Shown here piece after piece: positions 1-7,743 of a DNA stretch of 64,000 nt. The notes under the pieces were generated by a model. The model saw nothing but the letters and a program-made list of their open reading frames with translations, did no database searches and had not been told where the DNA came from. How positions within the stretch are numbered: position 1 is the first letter of the stretch; every line of letters starts with the position of its first letter. The stretch spans positions 434,001-498,000 of the forward strand of contig NZ_LT906436.1 of NCBI RefSeq assembly GCF_900187225.1, in the 5' to 3' direction. A program made the translations under genes and the position numbers. Source of the DNA: Listeria monocytogenes. GTDB lineage: Bacteria; Bacillota; Bacilli; Lactobacillales; Listeriaceae.

Positions 1-257
1 GTAAAAGTCGTTTCTGCTTTTAAAACAGGTGTATTATCAACTTTCTCCGTTTTTTCTTGTTGTTTTGTTGGTTCTTCAGTTGAGGCTTCCTCGTCTGTAG
101 TCGGAATAATTCCGACACCAATAATAATAGCTAAAATAGAACTAATAATAATAATTTGTGTTTTTTTACGAGGCCAATTTTTCCTTCTAAAGCTCACAAG
201 TCCAAAAATCAACACACCAATACCTACTAGAAACAATAAAGTTCCTAATCCCGTCAT
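1..257 (-). CDS. Membrane protein, C-terminus cut off by window edge
   Basis: The minus strand reads from an ATG at 257 out through base 1, giving 85 visible codons. Residues 2-21 and about 30-48 are two hydrophobic segments separated by a basic loop (RRKNWPRKK). They are followed by an acidic, Thr/Glu/Lys-rich stretch that would lie outside the membrane. I chose the second of two nearby ATGs (257 rather than 263) because the GGAG at 264-267 is then at normal spacing. I do not recognise the family. The C-terminal domain that would define its job lies outside the window. It is transcribed away from the next gene. Confidence 0.7.
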   Translation of the reverse strand, partial: MTGLGTLLFLVGIGVLIFGLVSFRRKNWPRKKTQIIIISSILAIIIGVGIIPTTDEEASTEEPTKQQEKTEKVDNTPVLKAETTF

Positions 258-292
258 ATACATCTCCCTCTCCCTTTTTGTCTAACAAAATT

Positions 293-322
293 ATTATATG
301 CACAATGTGAGTCAATGCACAA
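293..322 (-). promoter_or_regulatory. Promoter of the leftmost minus-strand gene
   Basis: Read on the minus strand, TTGTGC (317-322) and a perfect TATAAT (293-298) are 18 bp apart, about 35 bp before the start codon. This is a sigma-A type promoter by inspection only. I see nothing further I can name between about 323 and 600. The segment is AT-rich, and a short in-frame extension upstream of the next gene's ATG lacks a ribosome site. Confidence 0.5.
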
Positions 323-600
323 GTTAAATCAGCCGTTTTTTGTACTTTTTACAAAGAAATTCAATGAAAATGTTCGGAAAATCAAATAAATGATAAAAAA
401 ATTACATATTTTGCTAAAAAAGACAGTAGTTGCCTAAGTAAATGGAAATTAATCAGAATGTCGAGATTAGAGAAATTAGCTAGAAATTCAACATAGCGAA
501 AGGAAGCATATTACTGAAAAGGATAAAGAGGAAGCAGCTTGAATAATCCGATTGATTGCTTTATGATGAAGGAAAGACAAGTGCTTTGGAGGTGCTAGAA

Positions 601-792
601 ATGGCGAAACCGATAGAAGAAATTGGTGAAGAAATCGGAGCAAAGGTAGAGAAAGTTGCACGGAAAACTGGAAATGTTGCTGGAACGGCAGCTAAGCTAT
701 CTGTTTATAGTTCCATTTGGGCTGTAAAAACGGGCGTAAATAAGACTCGTGCGTTTGCTCAAGGCTTTAAACAAGGCTGGTCTGGTAAATAA
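601..792 (+). CDS. Small uncharacterised protein (63 aa)
   Basis: ATG at 601 follows a strong GGAGGTG (588-594) at 6 nt, so I prefer it to an upstream TTG in the same frame. The product is 63 residues and mildly basic. The first half is amphipathic and charged (EEIGEEIGAKVEKVARK). The second half is moderately hydrophobic and ends in FKQGWSGK. There is no signal peptide and no clear membrane segment. It ends 26 bp before the ZIP transporter start on the same strand, so the two are probably co-transcribed. I do not recognise the family. Confidence 0.65.
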   Translation: MAKPIEEIGEEIGAKVEKVARKTGNVAGTAAKLSVYSSIWAVKTGVNKTRAFAQGFKQGWSGK

Positions 793-818
793 AAGCATAG
801 GAAAAGGGAGAACGTGAA

Positions 819-1628
819 TTGTTAAATTACTTATCGTCACTAAATCCGGTACTATTAGCACTTCTTGCCGGAATTTTCACATGGGCTTGTACCGCAGCAG
901 GAGCTTCACTCGTATTTTTCTTTAAAAATTTAAATAAAAAATGGGGCAATATAATGCTTGGTTTTGCTGCTGGTGTTATGCTTGCAGCAAGTTTCTGGTC
1001 ACTTCTTGCCCCTGCAATCGAAATGAGTAAAGATTTAGGGAAGTTTTCCTTTGTACCAGCTCTAGTTGGCTTTTTGCTTGGGGGGATATTTTTACGTGTT
1101 ATTGACCGTATTATTCCACATTTACATTTCGGGTTTCCAGAGCAAGCAAAGGAAGGACCAAAAACTTCTCTACGGAAAAGTATCTTACTGGTTCTTTCCA
1201 TTACTATTCATAATATTCCAGAAGGGGCAGCTGTTGGGGTTGCTTTCGGAGCAGTTATAACTGGAGACACGGAGACACTTATTACAGCAATCGTTTTGGC
1301 GCTTGGTATTGGTATCCAAAACTTTCCAGAGGGAGCGGCAGTATCCATTCCTTTGCGCGGAGAAGGGCTCTCGAGAGGAAAAAGTTTCTGGTATGGTCAA
1401 CTTTCAGCGGTAGTTGAACCAATTTTCGCTGTAATTGGTGCTGTATTGGTTGTTTTTGTTACACCTATTTTGCCGTTTGCGCTTGCCTTTGCAGCTGGTG
1501 CAATGATTTTCGTTATTGTAGAGGAATTAATTCCTGAATCTCAAGTAGAAGGTTCGGCCGATTTAGCGACTGCTGCAACGATGGCAGGATTTGCAGTAAT
1601 GATGGTTTTAGATGTTGCTTTAGGATAA
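819..1628 (+). CDS. ZIP-family divalent metal transporter
   Basis: A 269-residue integral membrane protein with about eight hydrophobic segments. The ZIP metal-site signatures are visible. [10 protein letters not shown] sits in the fourth helix, and a matching NFPEGAAV lies in the fifth, where the usual first His of HNxPEG is replaced (IQNFPEG). A late helix carries [11 protein letters not shown]. Family members of the GufA type move zinc, iron or manganese into the cytoplasm; which metal this one prefers cannot be read from sequence. The start is TTG at 819, supported by GGGAG at 806-810. A terminator follows the stop. Confidence 0.88.
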   Translation: MLNYLSSLNPVLLALLAGIFTWACTAAGASLVFFFKNLNKKWGNIMLGFAAGVMLAASFWSLLAPAIEMSKDLGKFSFVPALVGFLLGGIFLRVIDRIIPHLHFGFPEQAKEGPKTSLRKSILLVLSITIHNIPEGAAVGVAFGAVITGDTETLITAIVLALGIGIQNFPEGAAVSIPLRGEGLSRGKSFWYGQLSAVVEPIFAVIGAVLVVFVTPILPFALAFAAGAMIFVIVEELIPESQVEGSADLATAATMAGFAVMMVLDVALG

Positions 1629-1644
1629 AATAATAAACTGAACA

Positions 1645-1682
1645 AAAAAACGACATTTAATATTTGCGGAATGCGTTTTTTT
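1645..1682 (+). terminator. Rho-independent terminator after ZIP gene
   Basis: AAAAAACG (1645-1652) pairs with CGTTTTTT, and CATT pairs with AATG inside it. The arm is continuous with a T-run ending at about 1682. Confidence 0.6.
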
Positions 1683-1691
1683 GCGGTAAAA

Positions 1692-1719
1692 TTGATAGTG
1701 AAATACTTCACAATATGTT
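1692..1719 (+). promoter_or_regulatory. Promoter of candidate small RNA
   Basis: TTGATA (1692-1697) and TATGTT (1714-1719) are 16 bp apart, a reasonable sigma-A match. It lies between two genes and about 200 bp before pgdA, with a terminator in between, so it does not obviously serve pgdA. Confidence 0.4.
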
Positions 1720-1723
1720 AGTT

Positions 1724-1790
1724 TTCAGGGGTAATCCTGTAACTATAAATCGGACACGGTAAAAGCTCCCACTTTATCCGTGTCTTTTTT
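1724..1790 (+). ncRNA. Candidate small RNA, about 65-70 nt
   Basis: A short transcript is predicted from the promoter at 1692-1719. It contains a small stem, CAGG (1726-1729) with CCTG (1736-1739), then single-stranded AACTATAAAT. It ends in a terminator hairpin, GACACGG (1753-1759) with CCGTGTC (1778-1784), followed by TTTTTT. The terminator loop exposes GCTCCC, a CU-rich motif of the kind used by Listeria LhrC-type sRNAs to pair with ribosome-binding sites. Assignment to that family is inference. It could instead be a leader terminator upstream of pgdA. Confidence 0.45.
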
Positions 1791-1921
1791 GTGACATTTG
1801 TTAAGAAATCGTTGGTCCTTTTTTCCTATTTTAGTACAAAAACTAGAAACTTGCCTTTTTTCATGTATAATTGTTTTATAAGAAAAGCTGGGGAAGGTTT
1901 TTCTGAGGTGAGGTGCATAAT

Positions 1922-3322
1922 GTGAAAATTAGGTGGATTAGACTTTCACTAGTTGCCATTCTCATTATTGCCGTGGTTTTTATTGGTGTAATAGGTTTCC
2001 AAAAATACCAATTTTCAAAGTCGCGCAACAAAGTAATAATGCAGATGGACAGACTAATGAAAGACCAGGATGGAGGAAATTTCCGCCGCTTGGATAAGAA
2101 AGAAAATGGAGTGGAAATCATTTCTTACATTCCTAAAACAACTGAGAAAAAAGACAACGAAATTATCCAAAAAGAAATTGGAAAGGCCACAGATGCAGAG
2201 GTTAAAAAGTTAAATAGAGATAAAGAAACTCAAGGGATTATTTTTTACACTTACCAAAAGCATAGAATGGCCGAGCAAGCAATATCTTACAAAGCAGTTC
2301 AATCGGAGTACGTAAAAGAAGGAAGAACTAAATTTGTACTCAAAGATAAAAAAGATATTTGCAAAAACATAGTAACCGACGCAGAAACAGGTGCTTTGTT
2401 AACACTTGGGGAAGTATTAATAAAAAGTAATCAAACTAAATTAAACTTAAAAACAGCTGTTGAAGAAGAATTGATTAAAACAGGGGATTTTTCTTTAAAA
2501 GATGTTGGTAATCTTGGGAAAATTAAGAGTTTAGTGAAATGGAATCAAACGGATTTCGAAATCACGAACTCTGAAATTATTTTGCCAGTAAAAATACCAG
2601 GTGCACCGGAACCGAAGAAAGTAAAAGTAAAACTTGCTGATATTGCTAGTTCTGTGAATAAACGCTACTTACCAAGCAGTGTGAAAGTTCCAGAAGTGCC
2701 AAAAGCAAAAACGAACAAACGAATTGCCCTTACTTTTGATGATGGTCCAAGTTCCTCGGTAACACCAGGCGTACTTGATACATTGAAACGCCACAATGTA
2801 AAAGCGACATTCTTTGTACTTGGCTCTAGTGTCATACAAAATCCAGGTTTAGTAAAACGTGAATTAGAGGAAGGGCACCAAGTTGGCAGCCACTCATGGG
2901 ATCACCCGCAATTAACTAAACAATCGACACAAGAAGTGTACAACCAAATTTTAAAAACGCAAAAAGCAGTATTTGATCAAACTGGATATTTTCCAACGAC
3001 AATGCGCCCTCCATATGGTGCAGTAAACAAACAGGTTGCTGAAGAGATTGGTCTTCCGATAATACAGTGGTCTGTTGATACAGAAGATTGGAAATACAGA
3101 AATGCTGGTATAGTGACGAAGAAAGTCCTTGCAGGCGCAACGGACGGAGCGATTGTACTAATGCATGATATCCATAAAACCACTGCTGCAAGCCTTGACA
3201 CTACATTGACTAAATTAAAGAGTCAAGGATACGAGTTTGTTACGATTGATGAACTTTATGGCGAGAAATTGCAAATTGGGAAGCAATATTTCGACAAAAC
3301 AGATTCAAGAATGGTGAAATAA
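1922..3322 (+). CDS. pgdA: Peptidoglycan N-acetylglucosamine deacetylase
   Basis: Removes the acetyl group from GlcNAc in cell-wall glycan, which in L. monocytogenes gives resistance to host lysozyme. The protein has 466 residues with a membrane anchor at about 9-28. A mixed extracellular region follows to about 255, then a NodB polysaccharide-deacetylase domain. The metal-dependent motifs are complete: TFDDGP with D273/D274, HSWDH with H324 and H328, RPPYG, and a late LMHD motif. I take GTG at 1922 as start because GAGGTGAGGT (1905-1914) is correctly spaced. An in-frame GTG at 1913 overlaps that site. It is monocistronic and closed by a strong terminator. Confidence 0.95.
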   Translation: MKIRWIRLSLVAILIIAVVFIGVIGFQKYQFSKSRNKVIMQMDRLMKDQDGGNFRRLDKKENGVEIISYIPKTTEKKDNEIIQKEIGKATDAEVKKLNRDKETQGIIFYTYQKHRMAEQAISYKAVQSEYVKEGRTKFVLKDKKDICKNIVTDAETGALLTLGEVLIKSNQTKLNLKTAVEEELIKTGDFSLKDVGNLGKIKSLVKWNQTDFEITNSEIILPVKIPGAPEPKKVKVKLADIASSVNKRYLPSSVKVPEVPKAKTNKRIALTFDDGPSSSVTPGVLDTLKRHNVKATFFVLGSSVIQNPGLVKRELEEGHQVGSHSWDHPQLTKQSTQEVYNQILKTQKAVFDQTGYFPTTMRPPYGAVNKQVAEEIGLPIIQWSVDTEDWKYRNAGIVTKKVLAGATDGAIVLMHDIHKTTAASLDTTLTKLKSQGYEFVTIDELYGEKLQIGKQYFDKTDSRMVK

Positions 3323-3327
3323 AAATC

Positions 3328-3365
3328 AGTAGCTAAGATGAGTTAATTATTTTAGCTACTTTTTT
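3328..3365 (+). terminator. Terminator after pgdA
   Basis: AGTAGCTAA (3328-3336) pairs with TTAGCTACT (3352-3360), followed by six T. Confidence 0.85.
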
Positions 3366-3448
3366 CATACAAAATGTAAAGTTTTCTTTACGTAATGCTG
3401 TATTTATTTTATAATAACTGTAAATACTTCTTATTTGGTGGTGGTTAA

Positions 3449-3652
3449 TTGAAAGTCCGTAATAAAGTGAAACAGTTGCGTGAAGAAAGAGGAATCGGGC
3501 AAAATGAATTAGCTTTAGCATTAGAAGTTTCGAGACAAACAATCCATGCTATCGAAAAAGGTAAATATAATCCTAGTTTAGAGCTAAGTTTGAAGATGGC
3601 ACGCTATTTTCGTTTAACAATAGAAGAGATTTTTCAACTGGAGGAGAATTAG
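3449..3652 (+). CDS. Small Xre/Cro-type HTH regulator
   Basis: A 67-residue protein that is essentially one HTH_3 DNA-binding domain (QLREERGIGQNELALALEVSRQTIHAIEKGKYNPS), ending with a short EEIF(Q/E) tail. This is the YozG-like family of stand-alone repressors that usually sit beside a small membrane protein. The start is TTG at 3449 with GGTGGTGG just upstream. One base separates it from the next gene, so the two are co-transcribed and probably form a regulator/membrane-protein unit. Targets are unknown; autoregulation is likely from the family. Confidence 0.85.
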   Translation: MKVRNKVKQLREERGIGQNELALALEVSRQTIHAIEKGKYNPSLELSLKMARYFRLTIEEIFQLEEN

Positions 3653-3653
3653 C

Positions 3654-4064
3654 ATGAAACGATATATCATTAATCGAGGTATTATGGTTGCAGTAGTTAT
3701 TATATATATGTATCCACTTTTAGGAATAATTAAAGGAGAAAAAATATTTGGAGATATCGGTACACCAATTATTATGGTTATTGCGGCTTTAATTGGTACA
3801 CTGAGTTCTGTATTCTTATCTGAAGAAAAAACGAAGCGAGAATATGAGAAAGAAAAATTAGAAAAAGATGAAAGATATATCAACAATCGCAAAACATTTT
3901 CCTATTATTTGTTTATTGTTTTAGCTTTGACGATACCAATTGTGTTGATTGTTCTTAATTTATATGGGATTGAACAAATATCCATTTCAAGTTTGACAAT
4001 CATTTTTCTTATCTTCTGCTTCGCATATATGATTGTACTGGAAATTATTCGGAAAAAAGTATAA
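3654..4064 (+). CDS. Four-helix membrane protein paired with HTH gene
   Basis: 136 residues with hydrophobic segments at about 8-24, 34-54, 82-103 and 110-130. A charged loop, EEKTKREYEKEKLEKDERYINNR, separates helices 2 and 3. The start codon lies one base after the HTH gene stop, inside reach of GGAGGAG at 3641-3647, indicating tight translational coupling. Membrane proteins in this position often respond to membrane or antimicrobial stress, but nothing here shows that directly. Family not securely identified. Confidence 0.75.
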   Translation: MKRYIINRGIMVAVVIIYMYPLLGIIKGEKIFGDIGTPIIMVIAALIGTLSSVFLSEEKTKREYEKEKLEKDERYINNRKTFSYYLFIVLALTIPIVLIVLNLYGIEQISISSLTIIFLIFCFAYMIVLEIIRKKV

Positions 4065-4076
4065 TTTTAAGCAAAA

Positions 4077-4107
4077 TAAAAAACATCCAACTTTTTCGTT
4101 GCATGTT
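4077..4107 (-). terminator. Terminator for the S24/S26-like gene
   Basis: On the minus strand AACATGCAAC and GTTGGATGTT pair with one internal mismatch around a GAAAAA loop, and run into TTTTTT. Confidence 0.6.
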
Positions 4108-4116
4108 ACCTAGCAT

Positions 4117-4416
4117 TTACCAAATTTTGGTGACAATGCCATAAATACTATTACGTGTAATCCAACCATTCACGTGTTTGTGATTATTAGAAATTTGATA
4201 TTGCTTACCGCGGATTTTACTGATTTTATGTGTAAAAAAGCTACCGCGAACTTTGCAAAATACGATATCGTTGACTTTGAGTTCTCTCATGCCAATCGGT
4301 TCTAAACGAACAGGTTGCATCGATTTAATCAAAGGTAACATCGAATTTCCGCCTTCTTTATAACGCTCAATGGTTTCGCCACGTCTGAGTATTTCTACTG
4401 CATCCAGGCTTCTCAT
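4117..4416 (-). CDS. Soluble S24/S26 signal-peptidase-like protein
   Basis: 99 residues, no membrane segment. The pattern is that of the LexA/signal-peptidase fold. GGNSMLPLI carries the Ser of the G-x-SM-x-P motif. ELKVNDIVFCKVRG matches the conserved strand preceding the active-site base, THKI occupies the position where SipW-type enzymes have a His, and SNNHKHVNGWI...IYGIV matches the closing strand. ATG at 4416 has AAAGGAG at good spacing. It could be a peptidase, a stand-alone repressor C-terminal domain or a protein-binding relic. The absence of an HTH and of a membrane anchor leaves the role open. Confidence 0.7.
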   Translation of the reverse strand: MRSLDAVEILRRGETIERYKEGGNSMLPLIKSMQPVRLEPIGMRELKVNDIVFCKVRGSFFTHKISKIRGKQYQISNNHKHVNGWITRNSIYGIVTKIW

Positions 4417-4468
4417 AGTTATGCTCCTTTCTTGTTGTTAGTGCCAGAATAACAAAATAGTAAAGCGA

Positions 4469-4498
4469 AGTCAACGAAATTTTTCGCTGACTTTTTTT
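4469..4498 (+). terminator. Hairpin with T-run, overlapping the channel gene's stop
   Basis: AGTCA plus CGAAA (4469-4479) pairs with TTTCG and TGACT (4482-4492), followed by seven T on the plus strand. No plus-strand gene is close upstream. It may act on read-through transcription, or as a weak terminator on the opposite strand. Confidence 0.4.
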
Positions 4499-5051
4499 AT
4501 TTTGGAGGCTGACGGCGGTTTGTGAGTTGAATAATCCAACCAGCGATTGGGAAAATAATAAATAAAATGGTGGATATTTGTGGAGCGAAGAAACTGATAA
4601 TACCAAGTGCAATAACAAATATGAAACTAGAGATTCGAAACTTCCAATTGTCGATACCTGAATCTTTTCCATTTACAGCGTGATGCAATAATTGGAATAT
4701 CACCGAAGTAATCAAAATAGTAATAACAAACCCAATAATTGGTGCGGTCATATCTGGATGTTGCATGATTGCTCTTGTAAATAATGGAATAAGTGATAAA
4801 ACTAGTAAAAATAAAATATTAAATAAGACGGCAGATGTGGAAATGAATGTGACTTGATCGAACAGCCTGCTATGTGAATACCAAAATTGTCCGATGATTA
4901 ATCCGCCTTCGATAAATATAAAAATTTCCCATAAGAATGCTTGTGTGCTAGCTGCGGTAAATACATCCGGTAAAGTCATTCCTAAAACAATTATCGTAAT
5001 TATAATTGCAAATACACCATCACTAAATGCTTCTAATCTTCCTTTTGACAA
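4497..5051 (-). CDS. TMEM175-family potassium channel (DUF1211)
   Basis: 184 residues with five to six hydrophobic segments. It opens with the family signature RLEAFSDGVFAIIITI, in which FSDGVFAI lines the pore of prokaryotic TMEM175 K+ channels. Bacterial members assemble as tetramers and conduct potassium. The start is TTG at 5051 preceded by GGAGG at 9-10 nt. The gene appears monocistronic and is divergent from the HAD gene. Length is typical for the family. Confidence 0.85.
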   Translation of the reverse strand: MSKGRLEAFSDGVFAIIITIIVLGMTLPDVFTAASTQAFLWEIFIFIEGGLIIGQFWYSHSRLFDQVTFISTSAVLFNILFLLVLSLIPLFTRAIMQHPDMTAPIIGFVITILITSVIFQLLHHAVNGKDSGIDNWKFRISSFIFVIALGIISFFAPQISTILFIIFPIAGWIIQLTNRRQPPK

Positions 5052-5198
5052 TGTTTGGCCCCTCCTTTCGTGTCTTGTTTTTTATGATATGGGTTAATAT
5101 AGTATAGCATATTTTATAAGCAAACAAGCAGTAGCAATGTGGCGCGAAAAAAATCTGATATAATAGAATAAAATTAACTTTAAAAGGAGTTTAAACAG

Positions 5199-6011
5199 AT
5201 GATTAGAGCGATTTCTGTAGATATGGATGGGACTTTTTTAGATGGAAATGGTGAATATGATCGTGCTAGGTTTGAGAAGATTTATGCAGAATTAATGAAG
5301 CGTGGGATTAAATTTATTGTTGCGAGCGGCAATCAATATTATCAGCTTAAATCATTTTTTCCTGGCAAGGATGAGGAGCTTTTTTATGTGGCTGAAAATG
5401 GGGCGGTTATTTTTCATCAAGGAGAACTTCGGAGTGTGAATCGTTTTGATGAAAGATTAGTTCAAAAGATTTTGCGGACGTTGATTCAAGATTATCATGA
5501 TTTGCAAGTGATTCTTTGTGGGGTGAAGAGCGCGTATTTATTAAAAGCCGCCGATCCAGATTTTAAAGCATTTGCGAAAAAGTACTATTTTGAGTTACAA
5601 GAGGTGGAGTCATTCGATGTGCTTCCGGATGATACGTTTATCAAATTTGCGCTTGATGTAGAAGTGGCTAAAACAGGGCAAATTGTCGAGGATTTGAATC
5701 AAACGTTTGTTGGCGAAATTCGCGCTGTGTCGAGTGGGCATGGGAGCATTGATATTATTATTCCGGGTGTGACGAAAGGGAACGCGATTCAGCAACTTTT
5801 GAATGAATGGCAAGTGGCGCCAGAAGATTTGTTAGCTTTTGGTGATGCGAATAATGATATCGAAATGTTGCAACTAACTTCAAATAGTTATGCAATGCTA
5901 GAAAGTAGTCCAGAAGTTCTTGCTGCCGCGAAACATGTGGCTCCTTCTAATAAGGAGGCGGGCGTGTTACAGGTGATAGAGGAATACATGAAAAAAAGCC
6001 AAAGATTTTGA
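5199..6011 (+). CDS. Cof-type HAD-superfamily phosphatase
   Basis: 270 residues, cytosolic. Motif I is DMDGTFL (D8 nucleophile, D10 acid/base), motif II is VASGN, and motif III/IV is KGNAIQQLL with FGDANNDIEML. The type IIB cap domain lies between about 80 and 190. Relatives hydrolyse sugar phosphates, FMN or related small phosphates; the substrate is not deducible. AAAGGAG at 5183-5189 fixes the ATG. It is monocistronic, with a bidirectional terminator that starts inside the last codons. Confidence 0.9.
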   Translation: MIRAISVDMDGTFLDGNGEYDRARFEKIYAELMKRGIKFIVASGNQYYQLKSFFPGKDEELFYVAENGAVIFHQGELRSVNRFDERLVQKILRTLIQDYHDLQVILCGVKSAYLLKAADPDFKAFAKKYYFELQEVESFDVLPDDTFIKFALDVEVAKTGQIVEDLNQTFVGEIRAVSSGHGSIDIIIPGVTKGNAIQQLLNEWQVAPEDLLAFGDANNDIEMLQLTSNSYAMLESSPEVLAAAKHVAPSNKEAGVLQVIEEYMKKSQRF

Positions 6012-6030
6012 TCCGATCTTTGGCTTTTTC
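5991..6030. terminator. Bidirectional terminator between HAD gene and sigC operon
   Basis: GCCAAAGAT (5998-6006) pairs with ATCTTTGGC (6016-6024), with T-run 6025-6029 on the plus strand and A-run 5991-5997 giving T on the minus strand. It overlaps the HAD stop codon and serves the converging sigC operon. Confidence 0.85.
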
Positions 6031-6062
6031 GAAAGTGGTAAACATGTCGGTTATACACTAAA

Positions 6063-7313
6063 TTAATTAACCAGTGTAGACTCTACAATATCCTTTCGTC
6101 GGTAAACATTTAGAATAAGACCGAGTAGTGCAGCGTAAACTAGTAACATGCTTCCCCCGTAGCTGATAAATGGTAGAGGTACTACCATGATTGGGACTAT
6201 TCCAAGCCCCATAAGGATGTTCCAACAAGCTGGAACGGTAAATAATACAGCCCCTCCGATTGTTAATAATCTGCCGAATAAATCCTTTGTTTTAAAAGCA
6301 TTTCGTGAAATCCGCAATATAAATACAACCAGTAGTAGGCAAAGGAAAATTCCGAATACCCAGCCAAGAGAATAGACGAGAAATGGGAAGACAAAATCTG
6401 TATGTGCTTCAGGGAGTATTAGATTGTTGTGAAGTCCCTTGCCGAACCAACCAGCTTTTGAAAGAATATCTTTCAAAGGTATGCTTGTATCAGGGAGATA
6501 GCTACTAGGGTATTTAAGAATCATCGTACTAATGAAGATAACACCTACAAGCAAATTACCCAGTGCTACTTTAATGGCAAATCGATTATGACGATAATAA
6601 AAAATATACATCACTAATACACATAAGAAGTACATAATACTAAACACAAATCGGTTAATTATGATGTAAGAAATGACTGGGACCCAAAATAGGATTAATA
6701 GCACTACTTGTTTTTTCCATCCTTTAAACGCATTAGCTTTGGTAAAAATACCAGCCCATGCGATGAAGAATAAAAATAAGGAGATAGCTGGACTATCAAT
6801 CGCAATACCCCAGAGAGACATCCATCTTCCTCCTCCAGTAAGCGGAATGCCAACTAAAAAAGTTGTGAAAAATAGGATCAAGGCAGCCGCGTAAAAATAC
6901 ATCCACAAATCTTTTAGTTTTCTATAATCAAAGAAAAGAAATCCTATCAGAGCAAGAACGGCAATGGCGAGCCAGACAATTTGTTTTTTCATGAATGAAG
7001 AATTAGATGCTACTACATCACCTATTATTGGAAGAAAACTAATACCCGCAAGTAGGATAAATAACGCAATAAGGAGCCAATCCATTCTTGGTTTATGAAG
7101 CTGATTCATGTTTCTGCCAACAGTCGAGGGATCTCCCATTTCCTGCATCGCCTTTTTATTCGCATCCTCTATAGATAATCCTCTTTTTTGAAAGGAGTGA
7201 CTTAGCTCTTCCAGATGATTACTAAGCTCTTTTTTTATCATACTGTGGGCTTGTTTGGATTTTACATTAGCTATAACTTTACCTAAATATTCTTCAAATG
7301 TAGAAGAACTCAT
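6063..7313 (-). CDS. SEDS (RodA/FtsW-type) protein with N-terminal HAAS-like prefix
   Basis: 416 residues. Residues 1-75 are a soluble helical prefix (EEYLGKVIANVKSKQAHSMI...KELSNHLEEL...EMGDPSTVG), like the HAAS/permease-prefix domains found next to PadR regulators. Residues 80-410 are about ten membrane helices of the SEDS glycosyltransferase family. The RodA hallmark PEAHTDFVFPFLVYSLGW contains the essential Asp, and the end has FISYGGSMLL. SEDS enzymes polymerise lipid II. It overlaps lstR by 4 bp and is the last gene of the sigC operon, so it is probably an envelope-stress polymerase made under SigC control. That role is inference. Confidence 0.88.
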   Translation of the reverse strand: MSSSTFEEYLGKVIANVKSKQAHSMIKKELSNHLEELSHSFQKRGLSIEDANKKAMQEMGDPSTVGRNMNQLHKPRMDWLLIALFILLAGISFLPIIGDVVASNSSFMKKQIVWLAIAVLALIGFLFFDYRKLKDLWMYFYAAALILFFTTFLVGIPLTGGGRWMSLWGIAIDSPAISLFLFFIAWAGIFTKANAFKGWKKQVVLLILFWVPVISYIIINRFVFSIMYFLCVLVMYIFYYRHNRFAIKVALGNLLVGVIFISTMILKYPSSYLPDTSIPLKDILSKAGWFGKGLHNNLILPEAHTDFVFPFLVYSLGWVFGIFLCLLLVVFILRISRNAFKTKDLFGRLLTIGGAVLFTVPACWNILMGLGIVPIMVVPLPFISYGGSMLLVYAALLGLILNVYRRKDIVESTLVN

Positions 7314-7741
7314 AAAGAAGCCTCCTCAATTAAATTTTTCAGTGATCCGTGTTGCTTAGAGCCTCTTAGTTCAAAAGTTGCTACAAATTTTTTCCCTTTC
7401 GCAGTTAGGGAATAATATTTCTTACCTTCTATCCATTTTGATGATAGGATTTTTTTGTTTTCAAGTAGATGTAACAGAATATAAAGCTGACCTTCATTGT
7501 TTTTAAAGCTAAGTTCATTTTTTTGAAATAGTTGGGTGGAAATTTCGTACCCATGCTTTGCTTCGTCTTGCAGTGCATCTAATATGTTTTGAAGTGTTTC
7601 TATTTTCCAAGAATGAAGTTCTAAGTGTGATTGTTTCTTGCGGATTGTTTCTTTTACTGCATTTTTTCTCTCTTCGGAAAAAGAAAAACCCTCAAAATCT
7701 TTTTTTATAGAATCCTTTAAGTTATAGAATGGATCGTCCAT
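7310..7741 (-). CDS. lstR: PadR-family regulator LstR
   Basis: 143 residues, with a winged-helix PadR domain in the C-terminal two thirds (TLQNILDALQDEAKHGYEIS...EGQLYILLHLLENKKILSSKW...KKYYSLTAKGKKF). An N-terminal charged extension of about 45 residues precedes it. PadR proteins are usually repressors of membrane-stress genes. In L. monocytogenes lineage II this gene sits between sigC and a rodA-like gene and has been linked to heat resistance. It lies 2 bp from sigC and overlaps the SEDS gene by 4 bp, so the three form one transcript. Confidence 0.9.
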   Translation of the reverse strand: MDDPFYNLKDSIKKDFEGFSFSEERKNAVKETIRKKQSHLELHSWKIETLQNILDALQDEAKHGYEISTQLFQKNELSFKNNEGQLYILLHLLENKKILSSKWIEGKKYYSLTAKGKKFVATFELRGSKQHGSLKNLIEEASL

Positions 7742-7743
7742 GA

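Noticed and set aside
827-1201. Minus-strand open frame of 124 codons inside the ZIP transporter gene
   Set aside because: It is a shadow of a clearly recognised membrane protein on the other strand. Similar antisense frames in inlA, the PTS genes and the YhgE/Pip repeats were rejected likewise.
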